Part shown: piece after piece, positions 49,841 to 60,833 of the stretch
Numbering within the stretch: position 1 is the stretch's first letter
Layout: each line of letters starts with the position of its first letter
DNA from: Saturnia japonica
Lineage: Eukaryota; Arthropoda; Insecta; Lepidoptera; Saturniidae
Reading direction: 5' to 3'
DNA length: 64,000 bases
NCBI GenBank assembly: GCA_033032175.1
Contig: CM065310.1
Location: 5,456,001 to 5,520,000, forward strand
The notes under the pieces: model-generated
Told to the model about the DNA's origin: nothing
Databases searched by the model: none
What the model saw: the letters and a program-made list of their open reading frames with translations, nothing else
Position numbers and translations under genes: made by a program

Positions 49841-51674
49841 ATCTGAACCACTCCGCCGCTGTACACGACTTGTTTGTGCAGTCAGTGGCGGAGTGGAACA
49901 TAGGCGTGGCGATCACTGCGGAGCCGTACCACGTCCCTGCCCCAACACGCTGATTGGGTTCGTGGCGGCCGCCAGGGGATAAAACGTTATTATTGGTGGG
50001 TATTTCTCCCCGAACCGGGCCCTGGTGGAGTTCGAGGCTTTCTTTGACTCCCTAAGGCAGGCGGTGAGGCGGCTGTTGCCGCTCCCTGTCGTCCTGCTTG
50101 GGGACCTTAATGCCAAGACACGGGCGTGGGGGGCGGTGACCACGGACCCAAGAGGATCGGTAGTTGAGGAGTGGACGGTCGAGGTTGGACTGTCCCTCCT
50201 CAACAGAGGAACAGCACACGGACGTCTGCGACGCGTCGATGCCGTGGAGCAATAACCATCCGCAAAATAGGCGGGTGGTGTACTGGTGGTCGCCGGAGAT
50301 TGCGGATCGGGCAGGCATTGTGGTGATGCCGGACACGCCCCATCCCGTAACAGACTCTGAGATGGGGCTGGTATCGGGGCGGCTGTGCCTTCTAGCGAAG
50401 GAGGGCAGCCCTCTAGACTGCCCGTCATCCTACCGGCCCCTGGTGCTGTTGGATGACATGGGAAAAATGCTAGAGCGTATTGTCACTTCCCGTGTCATCC
50501 GGCACATGAAAGATGTGGGGCCGGAACTGACAGACGGGCAGTTTGGCTTCCGGGTGGGGCGCTCCACGGTGGACGCCCTCACTGCCCTGAAGGTATTGTC
50601 CACGGAGGCAACAGATCGAGGGGAGAGACTGTTGGCGGTGTCACTCGACATCGCCAACGCCTTCAACAGTCTGCTGCATGGCGTTATACGGAAGGCGCTT
50701 CGGTACTTCGAAGTGCCTCTGTACCTGCGGCGGCTGTTGGGGGATTACCTTGACGATAGGGTTGTTGCCTACGTGGACAGCCAGGGGGTCGATGGTCAAA
50801 TGCCAAGTAAGGTGGGGGGTTCCACAGGGGTCGGTATTGGGACCGCTCCTGTGGAACATGTGCTACGACTGGGTGCTCCGTGGCGCACTCCCTGAGGGAG
50901 TGCGAATCTTTTACTACGCGGATGACACCCTAGTCGTGGCCCAGGGGCGGAACTGGAGGGAAGTAGAGCGCCTGGCCACGGAGGGAGTAGCCCTTGTGGT
51001 CAGGCGCATAAGGATGTTGGGCCTCAGGGTGGCCCTCGAGAAAACCGAGGCCCTGTTGTTTCATGAGCCTCAGTGCGGACCGCCCCCTGGGGCCGTCGTA
51101 GACATAGAAGGGATTAGGGTCCGAAATATCGGGGTCTCACCTTGGACGGAAGATGGCGGCGAGGAAGGAAAGTGGGGAGCCTGCGGCTCCCACAGAGATT
51201 AGCCTTTTCAGGCAAAGGGCGCAGGAAGAGGTGCTCAAGCGTTGGGAGGAGGACCTGGCGGATGCGCGCTATGGACGTTATACCATAGACGCCATCCGCC
51301 CAGTCCTCCGAGAGTGGTATAGCAGGGAGCGTGGCTCCCTGACTTTCAGACTTGTGCAGGTACTGTCCGGACACGGTTGTTTCGGATGGTACCTGCACAA
51401 GATAGCCAGGAGGGAGCTCAGCACTACGTGCCATGAGTGCGGGGCTGTAGAGGACACGGCGCAGCACACTCTCTCTGAGTGTGCTGCGTGGGAGGGAACA
51501 GCGCCGCACTCTGGCCGTAGCTGTTGGAGAGAACCTTTCGCTGCCAAGTGTGATGAAAGCCATGCTCGGCAGCGAGAGGGCATGGACGGCGATGGCCTCT
51601 TTCTGTTAGGACGTCATCTTGCAGAAGGAGGCCGCGGAGAGGGTTCGCGAGGGGGATCCCTTAAGCCACTTAAA

Positions 51675-51696
51675 CCACTGGGCTAATGAAGCAGTT
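51675..51696. repeat. Right copy of a 22-bp direct repeat flanking the R1-like LINE
   Basis: 'ccactgggctaatgaagcag' plus 'tt' matches 46211-46232 ('ccactagactaatgaggcag' plus 'tt') at 19 of 22 positions. The sequence is the box A region of the family A SINE head, so it is read as a target-site duplication. Confidence 0.65.
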
Positions 51697-52793
51697 AAAT
51701 TAAAAATTAGTTAAAATTTAATTAATTAAATTTACTAGTAAATCAGTTTTAATTAAGTTAGTCTTAAAATATCATCAAAATCGTTCCAACCATTTTTGAG
51801 TCCATATGGAACATAAAGACACATCTTGATTTTTATATATGAGATTTATTGAGGAAGGTTCAGTATAGACCTTCACGCTACAACCTTAAGGAGTAAGCAG
51901 TATCAATGCACGTCAAGCAATCTGGTAAACTGTAAACAAGTACGGGAAGTGAGAACGATAGGGTACACGGGTGCTTCGGCAGCTGCACGTGACGGAGAGA
52001 TGGTCGAATAAATGTAACACAGGTGAAACCGAGCACAAATAATATAATATAAAGTATTGTAAGTGTAGTAAAACTGTACAAGTTTCGCCTGGAGTTTTTG
52101 GCGAGATCTTGAAGTGGCCTGTTGTGGTTTTTATTTCTAATTTATGTTACATAGGTTTCTTGACTATATACTATGTAAAGTTGGTGACATTTTGCGTGAT
52201 ATAGTTTAGTTGTTGTGCATAAGTGAAGTGAATTATAAATATAAACTACAAGCATGTATTCTGAGATGTCACAAAAAATGCCAAGATAATTCTGACAAGA
52301 GAGCCACCATCTTGTCAGAAGACCCCACTTTGTGTAATTATTAAAAAAAATATATGAAGGCTTCAAAACATTGACACTGGCAAGTGATTTTTGCGGCGCC
52401 AAAACATGAAGAAGAAGAAGTTTCGTCTGCGTTAGCAACAAGAGTTACATCTATTTCCATCGCAAAGTAGCAGTTATCATGATACAGTGTTCCTGTCTGA
52501 AGGGTGTGGTTGGCAATATAGTGTCACCTGAGGTATCACTGGTCTAGCCTAGTCTGACTTTTTTTAACGTTGTTGTGTTTTTTCACCCGTTTCTTTGTTG
52601 TTCAAGATATCGTGGTTAAAATAATATGAAACAATTTTAAGAAGTAAATGGTGTGGTACAGTTTTCTGGTATTCCTATCTTTGAGTGTTGGTAATATAAT
52701 CATCAAAATATATTAATAGAGTAAGTAAATCAATAAATTTGGCTTTTTGATGTAGGTATTTAAAAAAAAACTTAATACAACTAATTATATAAA
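51697..52793. other. Intergenic, with dispersed repeat copy 2 at 52110-52245
   Basis: AT-rich. 52117-52240 is the second copy of the repeat at 43800-43930. 52395-52430 contains 'ggcgccaaaacatgaagaag', a repeat-like word. No gene recognised. Confidence 0.4.
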
Positions 52794-52844
52794 CTAGCGG
52801 TCGCCCAATGACCGAAATTCGACCAGCGACTTTTTAATTATAGA

Positions 52845-53170
52845 CAATTTTCTGTTTCACATTTGCAGTATGAACCTAAACAATGAATATTATATCACTT
52901 GCTGTCACTTTTCATTGAGTGACAATGTCAATATTTTGGGGGGTCTACGTTCAATGGCACTGGTCGCTTTAGAATTCGCAGTATTAATTTATTTAATTGA
53001 ATATATTAGTAACAGGTATTATAGATAAATTTTAGTTTTCTGCACTCCTTATCCATATAAACTTTAACCGTGCCAAATCTCACAGACTTCCGTGCACGCA
53101 ATACACTTATAAAGGTGTCCAAAGTTATCTTCTCACGTATTAATTTAATGATAATCATTTAAATTATCAT
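52845..53170 (+). repeat. Large inverted repeat, left arm
   Basis: Pairs with the inverted complement of 54125-54427: for example 'cacttttcattgagtgacaa', 'gtgccaaatctcacagactt' and 'ccgtgcacgcaatac' on this side match 'ttgtcactcaatgaaaagtg', 'aagactgtgagatttggc' and 'gtattgcgtgcacgg'. By eye 80-85% identical. The outer edge at 52794 is CTAG followed by 'cggtcgcccaatgaccg', which on the minus strand is a perfect 5-bp hairpin before CTAG, as in Helitron 3' ends. Confidence 0.75.
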
Positions 53171-54124
53171 CATTTTAAATTGACATTATACAAATTATAA
53201 TTTCTATAGCCAACTGTAATTGCTAATAAACCAACATAATAATCTATTTTAAAATACTCGTGGAGTATTTCTTCCGCACTTGTGTAAAGAAAACAATGAA
53301 TAATTATTTAACTTATTTTAAAGAGGGAAATAATAAAGGTAAAAGTACGGAACGATTCCGACAACGTCTGAGAAAATGCACAAAAGAACCTGTCAAAGTG
53401 TACATACGAGTGATTGACCTACGGCGCGGATGTCACACAAATTAATCAAGTAAGCCATAAGCAACGTCTGGGTCGTGTCTCTTTCATAAAGATACATTTT
53501 AAACGAATGACAAAAATAACTATTCTCAGGACGGTTTGCATTAATCCTCACGCAAAATGGCATTTTAAACAATGATACGATAGAAATTAACAAAGTAGTG
53601 AGTCAGGCATCTATCTGGGTGGCATTGTCTGTTAGTTTTCAAAAGGCTTTTGACAAGCTTATCGGTTGATACGTTGATGTATAGCTTTTTTATGATTCAG
53701 ATATTACTGTTTAAATGTAATTTACTTTTAAAGGAAAAGGATCGTAAAGTCCGTTCCCTCTCTCTTCTCTCTCCTTCTGGCAACTTGCCGAGTGAAATTA
53801 CCCACAGAATATCGCCGCTAAATAACTTTGCGGCAACGCGCTAGTGATACCTATGGTGTACGGTAACAGCATATACGGTGAGCTTCTTTACCACCTTATT
53901 TGTATTTAAAAAAATGTTTAAAAGTTTTGAGACAGTGCTGGGTTCACTTTCATAAAAGTACATAATGAACTAGTACGATGTTCGTTCAAAAATTTCTAGT
54001 GACTGCATTTTAATGAGCTATTTTACTACTTATACTAAGATCTTAAGCCATTAAAAGTCATTCAAAGATAATCTCTAATTAAGCTAGTACGGTGATGTTA
54101 CTTTATTACATTATTCATTTTGAG
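53171..54124. other. Spacer of the inverted repeat
   Basis: AT-rich; the short open frames (53260-53445, 53650-53844) have no recognisable domain. Confidence 0.4.
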
Positions 54125-54427
54125 TGTGTGGTGTATAATCGTAATTATCATCATTACATTAATACGTGAAGTAAAAACTTTATACCCCTTTTTAAGCGTA
54201 TTGCGTGCACGGAAGACTGTGAGATTTGGCATGGTTAATATTTATATGGAGGAGTGTAGAAAGCTAAAATTTATCTATAATATCTGTTACTAATATATTA
54301 AATTATATAAATAAATACTTAGGCTTAGACCCTCCAAAATATTAACATTGTCACTCAATGAAAAGTGACAACAAGTGATATAACATTCATTGTTTAGGTT
54401 CATACTGCAAATGTCAAACAGAAAATA
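54125..54427 (-). repeat. Large inverted repeat, right arm
   Basis: Inverted partner of 52845-53170. Its outer end is cut at 54428 by a mariner terminus, so the terminal CTAG hairpin seen on the left arm is missing here. Confidence 0.75.
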
Positions 54428-54428
54428 T

Positions 54429-54600
54429 TAGGTCCTTACATATGAAATTAGCGTTTTGTCGTACTGACCACTTTGATCTGAAATATCTCCTATTTGGTTA
54501 AGAATTCCAAATTCAAATTTTTTAATTCATTTAGCTGGTACATTTGAGTTTTGAAAACAGTCATTCATTTGTTTCATTGGTAGATAACTAAATTTATAGG
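54429..54600 (+). mobile_element. Mariner left end (same family as 4315)
   Basis: Begins TTAGGTCCTTACATATGAAA and follows 4315-4470 ('gccactttaatctgaaatat' against 'gaccactttgatctgaaata'; 'tttgagttttg'; 'catttgtttcat'). No transposase coding remains. Confidence 0.75.
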
Positions 54601-54739
54601 GCGTAACTTAGGCTACTTTTATTTTAGAGAAAGAATTAGCGTTCTGCACAAATAAAAAAGAACTGGTCATGGTGAATCAATTCGGGCGCTTAAATGGCTT
54701 ACGCTGAGTAAACCATAAGAGATATTATAGCAAATTAAT

Positions 54740-54870
54740 GTACTAAACAATTGTAGACATTAAAAAGACCTAAAAAATGTTTGGGAGAGTCTATCACATC
54801 TATCTTCTAAGAAACACCCACAATAAACATTTTTGTCTTTAACATAGCCGGGAGCGGGGTAATAGGCGTA
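54740..54870 (+). repeat. Repeat shared with 14790-14895
   Basis: 'attgtagacattaaaaagac', 'ctatcttctaagaaacaccc' and 'acaataaacattt' match the body next to the Helitron-type end at 14953. Confidence 0.6.
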
Positions 54871-54974
54871 TATTGGGAAGGAGACTGATCAGAAACATGA
54901 TTTAAAAAAATGTGTGCACGTTTCAATGTATTCCAAAAACGTATAAATATTTTATGATTTTTTTTATAAGATCA

Positions 54975-55165
54975 GTTTGTAGAGCAAAATATTATTTGGA
55001 TTTTCTATGAAATTTTCAGTAGCAGCTCGAAGTTTAGCTCTGTTCCCGATTAATGGCAATAGGCTCGCCCCCTATTACATGGACCCTAAAAACATACTCG
55101 GCGAGCACAAGACAGTACACCACTGCCTAACCTTTCGGGGGATATAAGCATGATGTTTGATAGAA
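54975..55165 (+). repeat. tRNA-derived SINE, family A, copy 3, headless
   Basis: Contains the family A body (CCCGATTAATGGCAATAGG, GCCCCCTATTACATGG, CTAACCTTTCGGGGGATAT) in plus orientation but no tRNA-like head. Confidence 0.8.
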
Positions 55166-55249
55166 GTCTTTAAGCCATGTCATGTACCGGGATAAAAAGT
55201 ATTCTATGTGTTCAGTCATTTTTCCTTGATTGAGTAACAAACATCCAAA

Positions 55250-55427
55250 TATACAAACTTTCACATTTATTATATTAGTGAGGTAATAATTTATAAATTA
55301 TATAAATTATTAATTTTCAATCGATTTCGATCAAATTTTATACACTGGAAGTATATAAAATGTTATTCGTCATTATATCGAATAAATTACTGCGTAAAAA
55401 CACGTGCGGAGCCACGGTCATAGCTAG
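55250..55427 (+). mobile_element. Helitron-type 3' end, plus strand
   Basis: Ends ACGTGCGGAGCCACGG then TCATAGCTAG (CTAG 55424-55427) before T. Similar to the inverted end at 27309. Confidence 0.45.
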
Positions 55428-55810
55428 TAAAGTATAAAATTAATCTAACAGTGCAACAACAGGACTGCTAGGTAGTATGCTCGAAATACTAGCATCATTC
55501 CCACGCTGTATTGCGATTTATAGATATGATTTCTCTTTATTACAACTTGATATTTGTAGCAAAGTCATGACGGAACTAGATAAATTCTAGGAAGTAGATA
55601 AGAATTAGATTGGTTTGAAATAGTTGACTATGTGTACGTACTCTTAAACACTTACTGAACGTGCAGTTCTGGGGTTCAAAAGCCCCGTACGCTTACAATG
55701 GAACAAGGAAAATGCATCGTTAGATTATTAGTTCTCACGGCTATAAGCGTTTCATGTTAGGTGTTTCGTGTTACATCTTTATGGATGGATTATTTTTAAT
55801 TAATTAGAGT

Positions 55811-56137
55811 TTGTACCCTATTTTATTAACAGTATATTTTATGTTAAGCAACATTTATATTTTTTTTTTTTTATACAACGATGACGGGAACCAGGTGTAC
55901 AGCACGCCTAATGTTAAGCGGCTACAGCAGTATATGAACGCTTGTAACACGAGAGTTGTCACTAGCACGATGCCAACCTTAAACCCCCCTTCTCCATGGA
56001 GCTCTGGTAACCTACTCGCCGCAGAACACAACACAAGGTTATTTGACCACTATATTCTATTTAGTGAAGGTATTTTACCAGTCCAGCTGCCCCAAGTAGA
56101 AAGGACTTCCCAAGGAGATTTTTCTATAAAAGTATAA
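55811..56137 (+). CDS. Unrecognised open frame, possibly a 3' terminal exon
   Basis: A plausible acceptor (T-rich run, then ACCAG at about 55892-55896) precedes VYSTPNVKRLQQYMNACNTR, PSPWSSGNLLAAEHNTRLFD, HYILFSEGILPVQLPQVER and SQGDFSIKV, with a stop followed by AATAAA-like sequence at 56179. Residue usage looks protein-like rather than random, but I do not recognise the family and no upstream exon was found. It could be a gene fragment or chance. It lies between TE remnants and direct repeat copy 1. Confidence 0.3.
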   Translation: MYPILLTVYFMLSNIYIFFFLYNDDGNQVYSTPNVKRLQQYMNACNTRVVTSTMPTLNPPSPWSSGNLLAAEHNTRLFDHYILFSEGILPVQLPQVERTSQGDFSIKV

Positions 56138-56204
56138 TGTAGTAATAAATTACATATTTGTATTTAGAATCATTAACAAAAATAAATCATGATAAAAATG
56201 GGAG

Positions 56205-56353
56205 CCAGATTCAAATTTTAAGGAGCAACGTTATTCGTTTCAAAATCAAAATTTCACTACGGCTATAGAAAGTTGGTAATGTGAAAAATAAAAAGAAGAT
56301 TCATTGTACCATGATTGTGCTGTATAAATGCGGTAGCGCTCATCACGGAACGA
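56205..56353 (+). repeat. 149-bp direct repeat, copy 1
   Basis: Aligns without gaps to 61311-61459, with three mismatches, all in the first 45 positions. Copy 1 continues past 56353 into unique-looking DNA; copy 2 is cut by a LINE at 61460. Confidence 0.93.
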
Positions 56354-57153
56354 ACAAAGAAAATCGAAAATTCTTATTAACTTTACCGTATCGTGCAGAT
56401 GTGGAATTTATAGTCTTCCAGCAATCCTTTTTCCGTCATTCCTATGATATTGGGTCTTTCACACGATGCGTGAAGAGGCATTTTAACAGACCGCCATGAC
56501 ATCGACGACTGCTTAAGAAATATGTGTTAGCGATGGTCACCGTTATTTGTAGATTATACTATCAGGTGATGTAAAGTAAGAAATATTTATATACTTGTTA
56601 TAATTACTACATTACATATTGTAGAGTAGGAATTTAACTATACACAATTTTGTCAATACGATATGGAAATCAAAAGTTTAGTAGTAAATAAAATAAATAA
56701 TAAAGTATGTAACTTATGTGACGAGAATGTTACAATTTTTCAGATAATTTATGTCTCTTTTAAGCTAAAAACTGGAGTAAATATTTTTTAATATGTAGGT
56801 GTTTGATATTTATTCTTTAACTAGCTTTTACCCGCGACTTCGTCCGCATAAGTTTTTTTGTTTTCTCCCGGCTATAAGTCCCCCTGCAACAATGTCCCAC
56901 TATCGTGTTCCAGTCCTCAACTTCACATCAAAATTTGTTCAAAAGCAACCTAAGCTACATAATGGATAACTCCGAATGTTTCCTTAGTAAATATAAAAAG
57001 TAAATAATGTAAATCGGTTTAAAATACTACTAACTACCTACCTGCCAACCCCCGATGTTAGACAGTGTGACATCCGTAACATCGTCTGCGTAGGAAGTAC
57101 TAACTTAATGTAAGTAGTATAATAATGTAGGAAGCTAAAAATAAGAGGCCTTA

Positions 57154-60100
57154 TTACTGTAGTACATTTTTGTAAACTATGTTCTTTGTTTTTCCCTCTC
57201 TGGCCAACACATGGAGATTCTGTGGACTTGAAACACGTGAGCAAGCCACGTATAATTGTCCGTGAGAAAAACAACTCTTTTCTAAATTAATGCCGGCTAC
57301 TTTTAATGTTTGCCCCTGAGCTTTATTTATCGTCATAGCGAATGCGATTTTCAGCGGAAACTGTAATCTCTTAAACTGGAATGGCAAATCTGTCGGAATT
57401 AGGGGTATACGGGGGATTAAAACGTTCTCTCCTTTTGCCATTCCAGTCATAATGATTGCTTTTACAATATTGCGACCGAGGTGTGTCACTTGCAACCGTG
57501 TGCCATTACACAGTCTTGGTGCATCTAAATTCCGCATTAAAAGGACAGGAACGCCTACTTTCAGCCTCAGTTTGTGTGAAGGTACTCCCGACAGTTCTAA
57601 AGAATTAAGAAATTCTACAGGGTATGATGTTACTTGTTCAGTATCCATTACAGTGTCTACAGAGAGAAACTCAACAATATCACCTTCCACGCGTGACATA
57701 ATTTGCTTGTTTATCTGTCCCACCATTTCATTCGTCGGCGCTAAAATTGCTCTTTCACATAACCAGTCTCTATTCCTCATATTAGTTAGCAGTTCGCTAT
57801 AGACGAAGTTATTTAGATCATCTGGATTATGCACAACATTGCAGAATTCACGATCCAATGTAATCATGCCATTACCATCCTTTGCCATACGATCTTCTCC
57901 AATTTTAAGAAGAGCAGCAGCATATTGTCCAGATTGTACATCATTGTGTAGTTGCACTCTCATATTTGTAGACAAACTAAACGTTTTTACGTGCACCCAT
58001 AACGTTGACGCTTTTAAACACGCATTTATTTCATCTGCAGGGGTGCCTTTAGTGATAAACGGCAAAGTCTGTCTAAAATCGCCCGCTAAAAGTACCACCA
58101 TCCCCCCCATGATATTTGGATTACTCTTGATGTCTTTCAAAGTCCGATCTAGAGCTTCAATTGCTCTTTTATGGGACATAGTACACTCATCCCAAACTAA
58201 TAATTTACATTGCTGCAACATACGTCCACGCTCGCTGTTTTTACTTATATTACAGACTGGCATTTCTTCATGGGCTAAGTTTAATGGCAGTTTAAGCACC
58301 GAATGTGCCGTTCGACCACCATTGAGCAGAGTGGCGGCTATTCCGGAAGAGGCAACTGCTACAGCATTTCTTTTATCTTTTCGGATTTGCGCTAAAAGCA
58401 AGTTTAAAAGAAAGGTTTTTCCCGTGCCTCCAGGAGCATCCAAAAATAACAAACCACCTTCGCCATCTTCGATTTTTTTGAAAACATTGTCAAATACTAA
58501 CCTTTGTTCTGGGATCAAACGTGGAACAGAATCTGTCAATTGTTGTTGTAAGGAAGCAGTATCGTAATCTAGTTCCCGTATTAAATCGCTACTGATTTCC
58601 TCGGTTCTCTGTGGTCTGATCATTCCATAATCTGATAAATCCTTTCTAGAAATTGTTTTAACCTGGTCTTCAATTTTTGTCAGACCCTCATTGTAAATTA
58701 AATCACTGTACGTGACATTGGGATTTTGCTCTTGTAATCTGTGCAATATATCGTCGGTCATATCATTTTTGTATTTATCCCACAATTGTTGAGGATTTGA
58801 AAGACCACATGTCGCTACTAATACAGCAAATAGCTCTCTCATCTTGCCTGCTGATCTACATTGAGCAGCTTCTTCCAGTGTCACATCCCAATGGTTGTCA
58901 TTCTCCAGTAATCCTCTTGCCTCACATGCCTCTCGAAATGTAGGATAATCTTGTGTGTTGTATTTTTTTAGATCATTGAAAGAGGTAGGTCCGCGCACAT
59001 GGTGTAAAAGCATGCGTAGACAAAAACATTCCATGTTACTAACATGAACTGTATAAACTCGTCCTAAAGCATCTCCAGATTTGACGCCAGGCCAATCGTG
59101 AACTGAAGTACCTTGAATGCGGCGTTTCCAAGTTTTCCTACTTGCATCCCAAGTATAATACCTCGGCACCTCGACATAAAGAAGAGTTTTTGCAAACTCA
59201 TCTCTGATACAAAGATCAAAAAAAGCAGTGAGTGTGGTTTTTGGCGGAGTAGTTATTCGTTCGTGGAAATTGTGTTCATTAAAATAAACGCGTTCACCAT
59301 TTTCTAAATGCACGCTGAGATGTGTCACGGTGGGATGCCTTTCGTGTAACGGAAATGCTAACAGACGCCACACGGCTTCGTTGCTGCTGACATACCGACC
59401 AGACTGATAAGTTTGTACCTCATCTACGGGATTCGCAAGATCAGTATTTCTAAAATTGAAAATAGCTTGATCACTACACTTGTTTATATATTTGCAAATA
59501 TATTTGATGGCGCGTACTGAACTGCATGCCTCAACATTTATGTGGGCGTTAAACATTTTTGATAAAATTGGTGAATAGGGGACTACCCAACTATTATCAA
59601 CCGTAACGTAGCTACCATTTCGGAGCTTCACGGTTGCTGTTCGACCTCCGTCTGCTGGCGCTCTTCTACGATACTGCGGGTATCCGTGGTCGTTGTGAAC
59701 GGTCTCTTTCACTAACTTGCGAGGAAATTTTTTTGTGCATTTTCCGTCTTTCATGCCGTGGCACTGTGGATTTCCGGGTCCGCATGGACCGTGAATCATA
59801 TTTTTTACAATAATGTCATGGAGAGTCTTGTCAATGTTAGGATCCGGTATTTCAGCGCTGATTATGTTATCTATTTGATCGGGTCGTAACTTATCTTTTA
59901 ACCACAATAATATATGGACATGTGGCAGTCCACGTTTCTGCCATTCGACAGAGTACATAAAGCAGCGCGCTTCTCTGAACACTCGGCCTTTATTAATCAC
60001 ATCCATTAGTTTTTTAACTTTTAGTCTAAAAACTCTTGCGACTACATCATGTCTATCTATTGCGCTTTGCCCCGGCATCAACTGATTGACTATTTCGGGC

Positions 60101-60768
60101 CAGGCTGGGTTGCAAGTAAAGGTGACGAATAAGTCAGGGCGACCATGTGTACGCACATAAACAAACGTGTCCTGAGTATATTCGTGTAAGTACCGCGGGC
60201 TATTTACAAATGAAGATGGTAAAATGACCATACGACCTAAGTTATTTGGATTTAAATTAGCGTCATTTGCCACAGCGTCTTGAAGATGGATGTAATTCTC
60301 TGCTCTTAGTTTAGTTTGATTTAATGATATGTACCGTAACCTCTCGCTTTCAACTTTAACGTACATGTCAACGTAAAAGTGATTGGCCAGTTGCTTGCAT
60401 CTTTGTACAATGTTAAAGTTGTTTTCTCGTATCATCATGTTGTAGGCATAAAAATCCATACATGAAACCTTTTTGTTATGCAAGGGAAGACCTGTTACAG
60501 GATTAATTTGAGGAACTTGAAAGTGGTACCCCTCTTGTCCCTTACTAAATATGATCGGATATTGCAACGCATCATAAAATTTATGAGTATCAGGCACCCT
60601 GGTTAATGTGTCATCTCGGGCCTGTAAAACTATATCACGGAAAGCAAACTGTTCGTCTGTAACCAAGGCTGCGACTTCATTTATTAACGGTGCATTATAC
60701 CGCCTTTCATGTTCCCCACTTGGTGTGCGATCGGGGTGCATCACCAACCTATAATCCTCTCCCGGCAT
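57154..60768 (-). CDS. Helitron Rep/helicase (RepHel) transposase, main 1204-codon frame
   Basis: Intact frame of 1204 codons starting MPGEDYRLVMHPDRTPSGEH. The Rep endonuclease part has EWQKRGLPHVHILLWL (HUH-type His at 283 and 285) and AIKYICKYINK with two tyrosines (Y423, Y427) for strand cleavage. The Pif1-like SF1 helicase part has Walker A APGGTGKT (778-785), Walker B VWDE (858-861), GDFRQTLPFI (896-905), and C-terminal FAMTINKAQGQTLKVAGINL and LYVACSRVSSPQNLHVL. It acts in the nucleus on element DNA. All catalytic motifs that I can check are kept. The normal N-terminus lies upstream behind a stop (about 60811-60813) and a frameshift (about 61015), so the whole protein is broken. The Met used here is simply the first in frame. 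Confidence 0.92.
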   Translation of the reverse strand: MPGEDYRLVMHPDRTPSGEHERRYNAPLINEVAALVTDEQFAFRDIVLQARDDTLTRVPDTHKFYDALQYPIIFSKGQEGYHFQVPQINPVTGLPLHNKKVSCMDFYAYNMMIRENNFNIVQRCKQLANHFYVDMYVKVESERLRYISLNQTKLRAENYIHLQDAVANDANLNPNNLGRMVILPSSFVNSPRYLHEYTQDTFVYVRTHGRPDLFVTFTCNPAWPEIVNQLMPGQSAIDRHDVVARVFRLKVKKLMDVINKGRVFREARCFMYSVEWQKRGLPHVHILLWLKDKLRPDQIDNIISAEIPDPNIDKTLHDIIVKNMIHGPCGPGNPQCHGMKDGKCTKKFPRKLVKETVHNDHGYPQYRRRAPADGGRTATVKLRNGSYVTVDNSWVVPYSPILSKMFNAHINVEACSSVRAIKYICKYINKCSDQAIFNFRNTDLANPVDEVQTYQSGRYVSSNEAVWRLLAFPLHERHPTVTHLSVHLENGERVYFNEHNFHERITTPPKTTLTAFFDLCIRDEFAKTLLYVEVPRYYTWDASRKTWKRRIQGTSVHDWPGVKSGDALGRVYTVHVSNMECFCLRMLLHHVRGPTSFNDLKKYNTQDYPTFREACEARGLLENDNHWDVTLEEAAQCRSAGKMRELFAVLVATCGLSNPQQLWDKYKNDMTDDILHRLQEQNPNVTYSDLIYNEGLTKIEDQVKTISRKDLSDYGMIRPQRTEEISSDLIRELDYDTASLQQQLTDSVPRLIPEQRLVFDNVFKKIEDGEGGLLFLDAPGGTGKTFLLNLLLAQIRKDKRNAVAVASSGIAATLLNGGRTAHSVLKLPLNLAHEEMPVCNISKNSERGRMLQQCKLLVWDECTMSHKRAIEALDRTLKDIKSNPNIMGGMVVLLAGDFRQTLPFITKGTPADEINACLKASTLWVHVKTFSLSTNMRVQLHNDVQSGQYAAALLKIGEDRMAKDGNGMITLDREFCNVVHNPDDLNNFVYSELLTNMRNRDWLCERAILAPTNEMVGQINKQIMSRVEGDIVEFLSVDTVMDTEQVTSYPVEFLNSLELSGVPSHKLRLKVGVPVLLMRNLDAPRLCNGTRLQVTHLGRNIVKAIIMTGMAKGENVLIPRIPLIPTDLPFQFKRLQFPLKIAFAMTINKAQGQTLKVAGINLEKSCFSHGQLYVACSRVSSPQNLHVLAREGKTKNIVYKNVLQ

Positions 60769-60833
60769 TCTTTCTAGTGCTGTTTTGAAAGTATTGATAA
60801 GGCGATTATGTTAATGCAACATTCTCTGGATTT

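Larger units (their letters stand above)
46233..51674 (+). pseudogene. R1-clade LINE, degenerate, interrupted by a jockey-type LINE
   Basis: Left part 46233-48215: ORF1 (gag-like) with a coiled region (QELLQVLEEMEERIKRSVIS) and CCHC zinc knuckles RCYKCMGLGHTRSLC and RCYRYGKEGHVAAVC, the second having lost a Cys (Tyr). Right part 49841-51674: ORF2 start LNHSAAVHDLFVQSVAEWNI, endonuclease remnants with deletions, reverse transcriptase SYRPLVLLDDMGKMLERIV, QFGFRVGRSTVDALTALK, SLDIANAFNSL and FYYADDTLVVAQ (catalytic YADD kept), and a C-terminal Cys/His motif CHECGAVEDTAQHTLSEC. Multiple frameshifts and stops make it dead. A 22-bp sequence of the SINE head flanks it on both sides. Confidence 0.85.

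Noticed and set aside
57452..58567. Plus-strand open frames of 116 and 242 codons
   Set aside because: Antisense shadows of the Helitron helicase; no recognisable domain.
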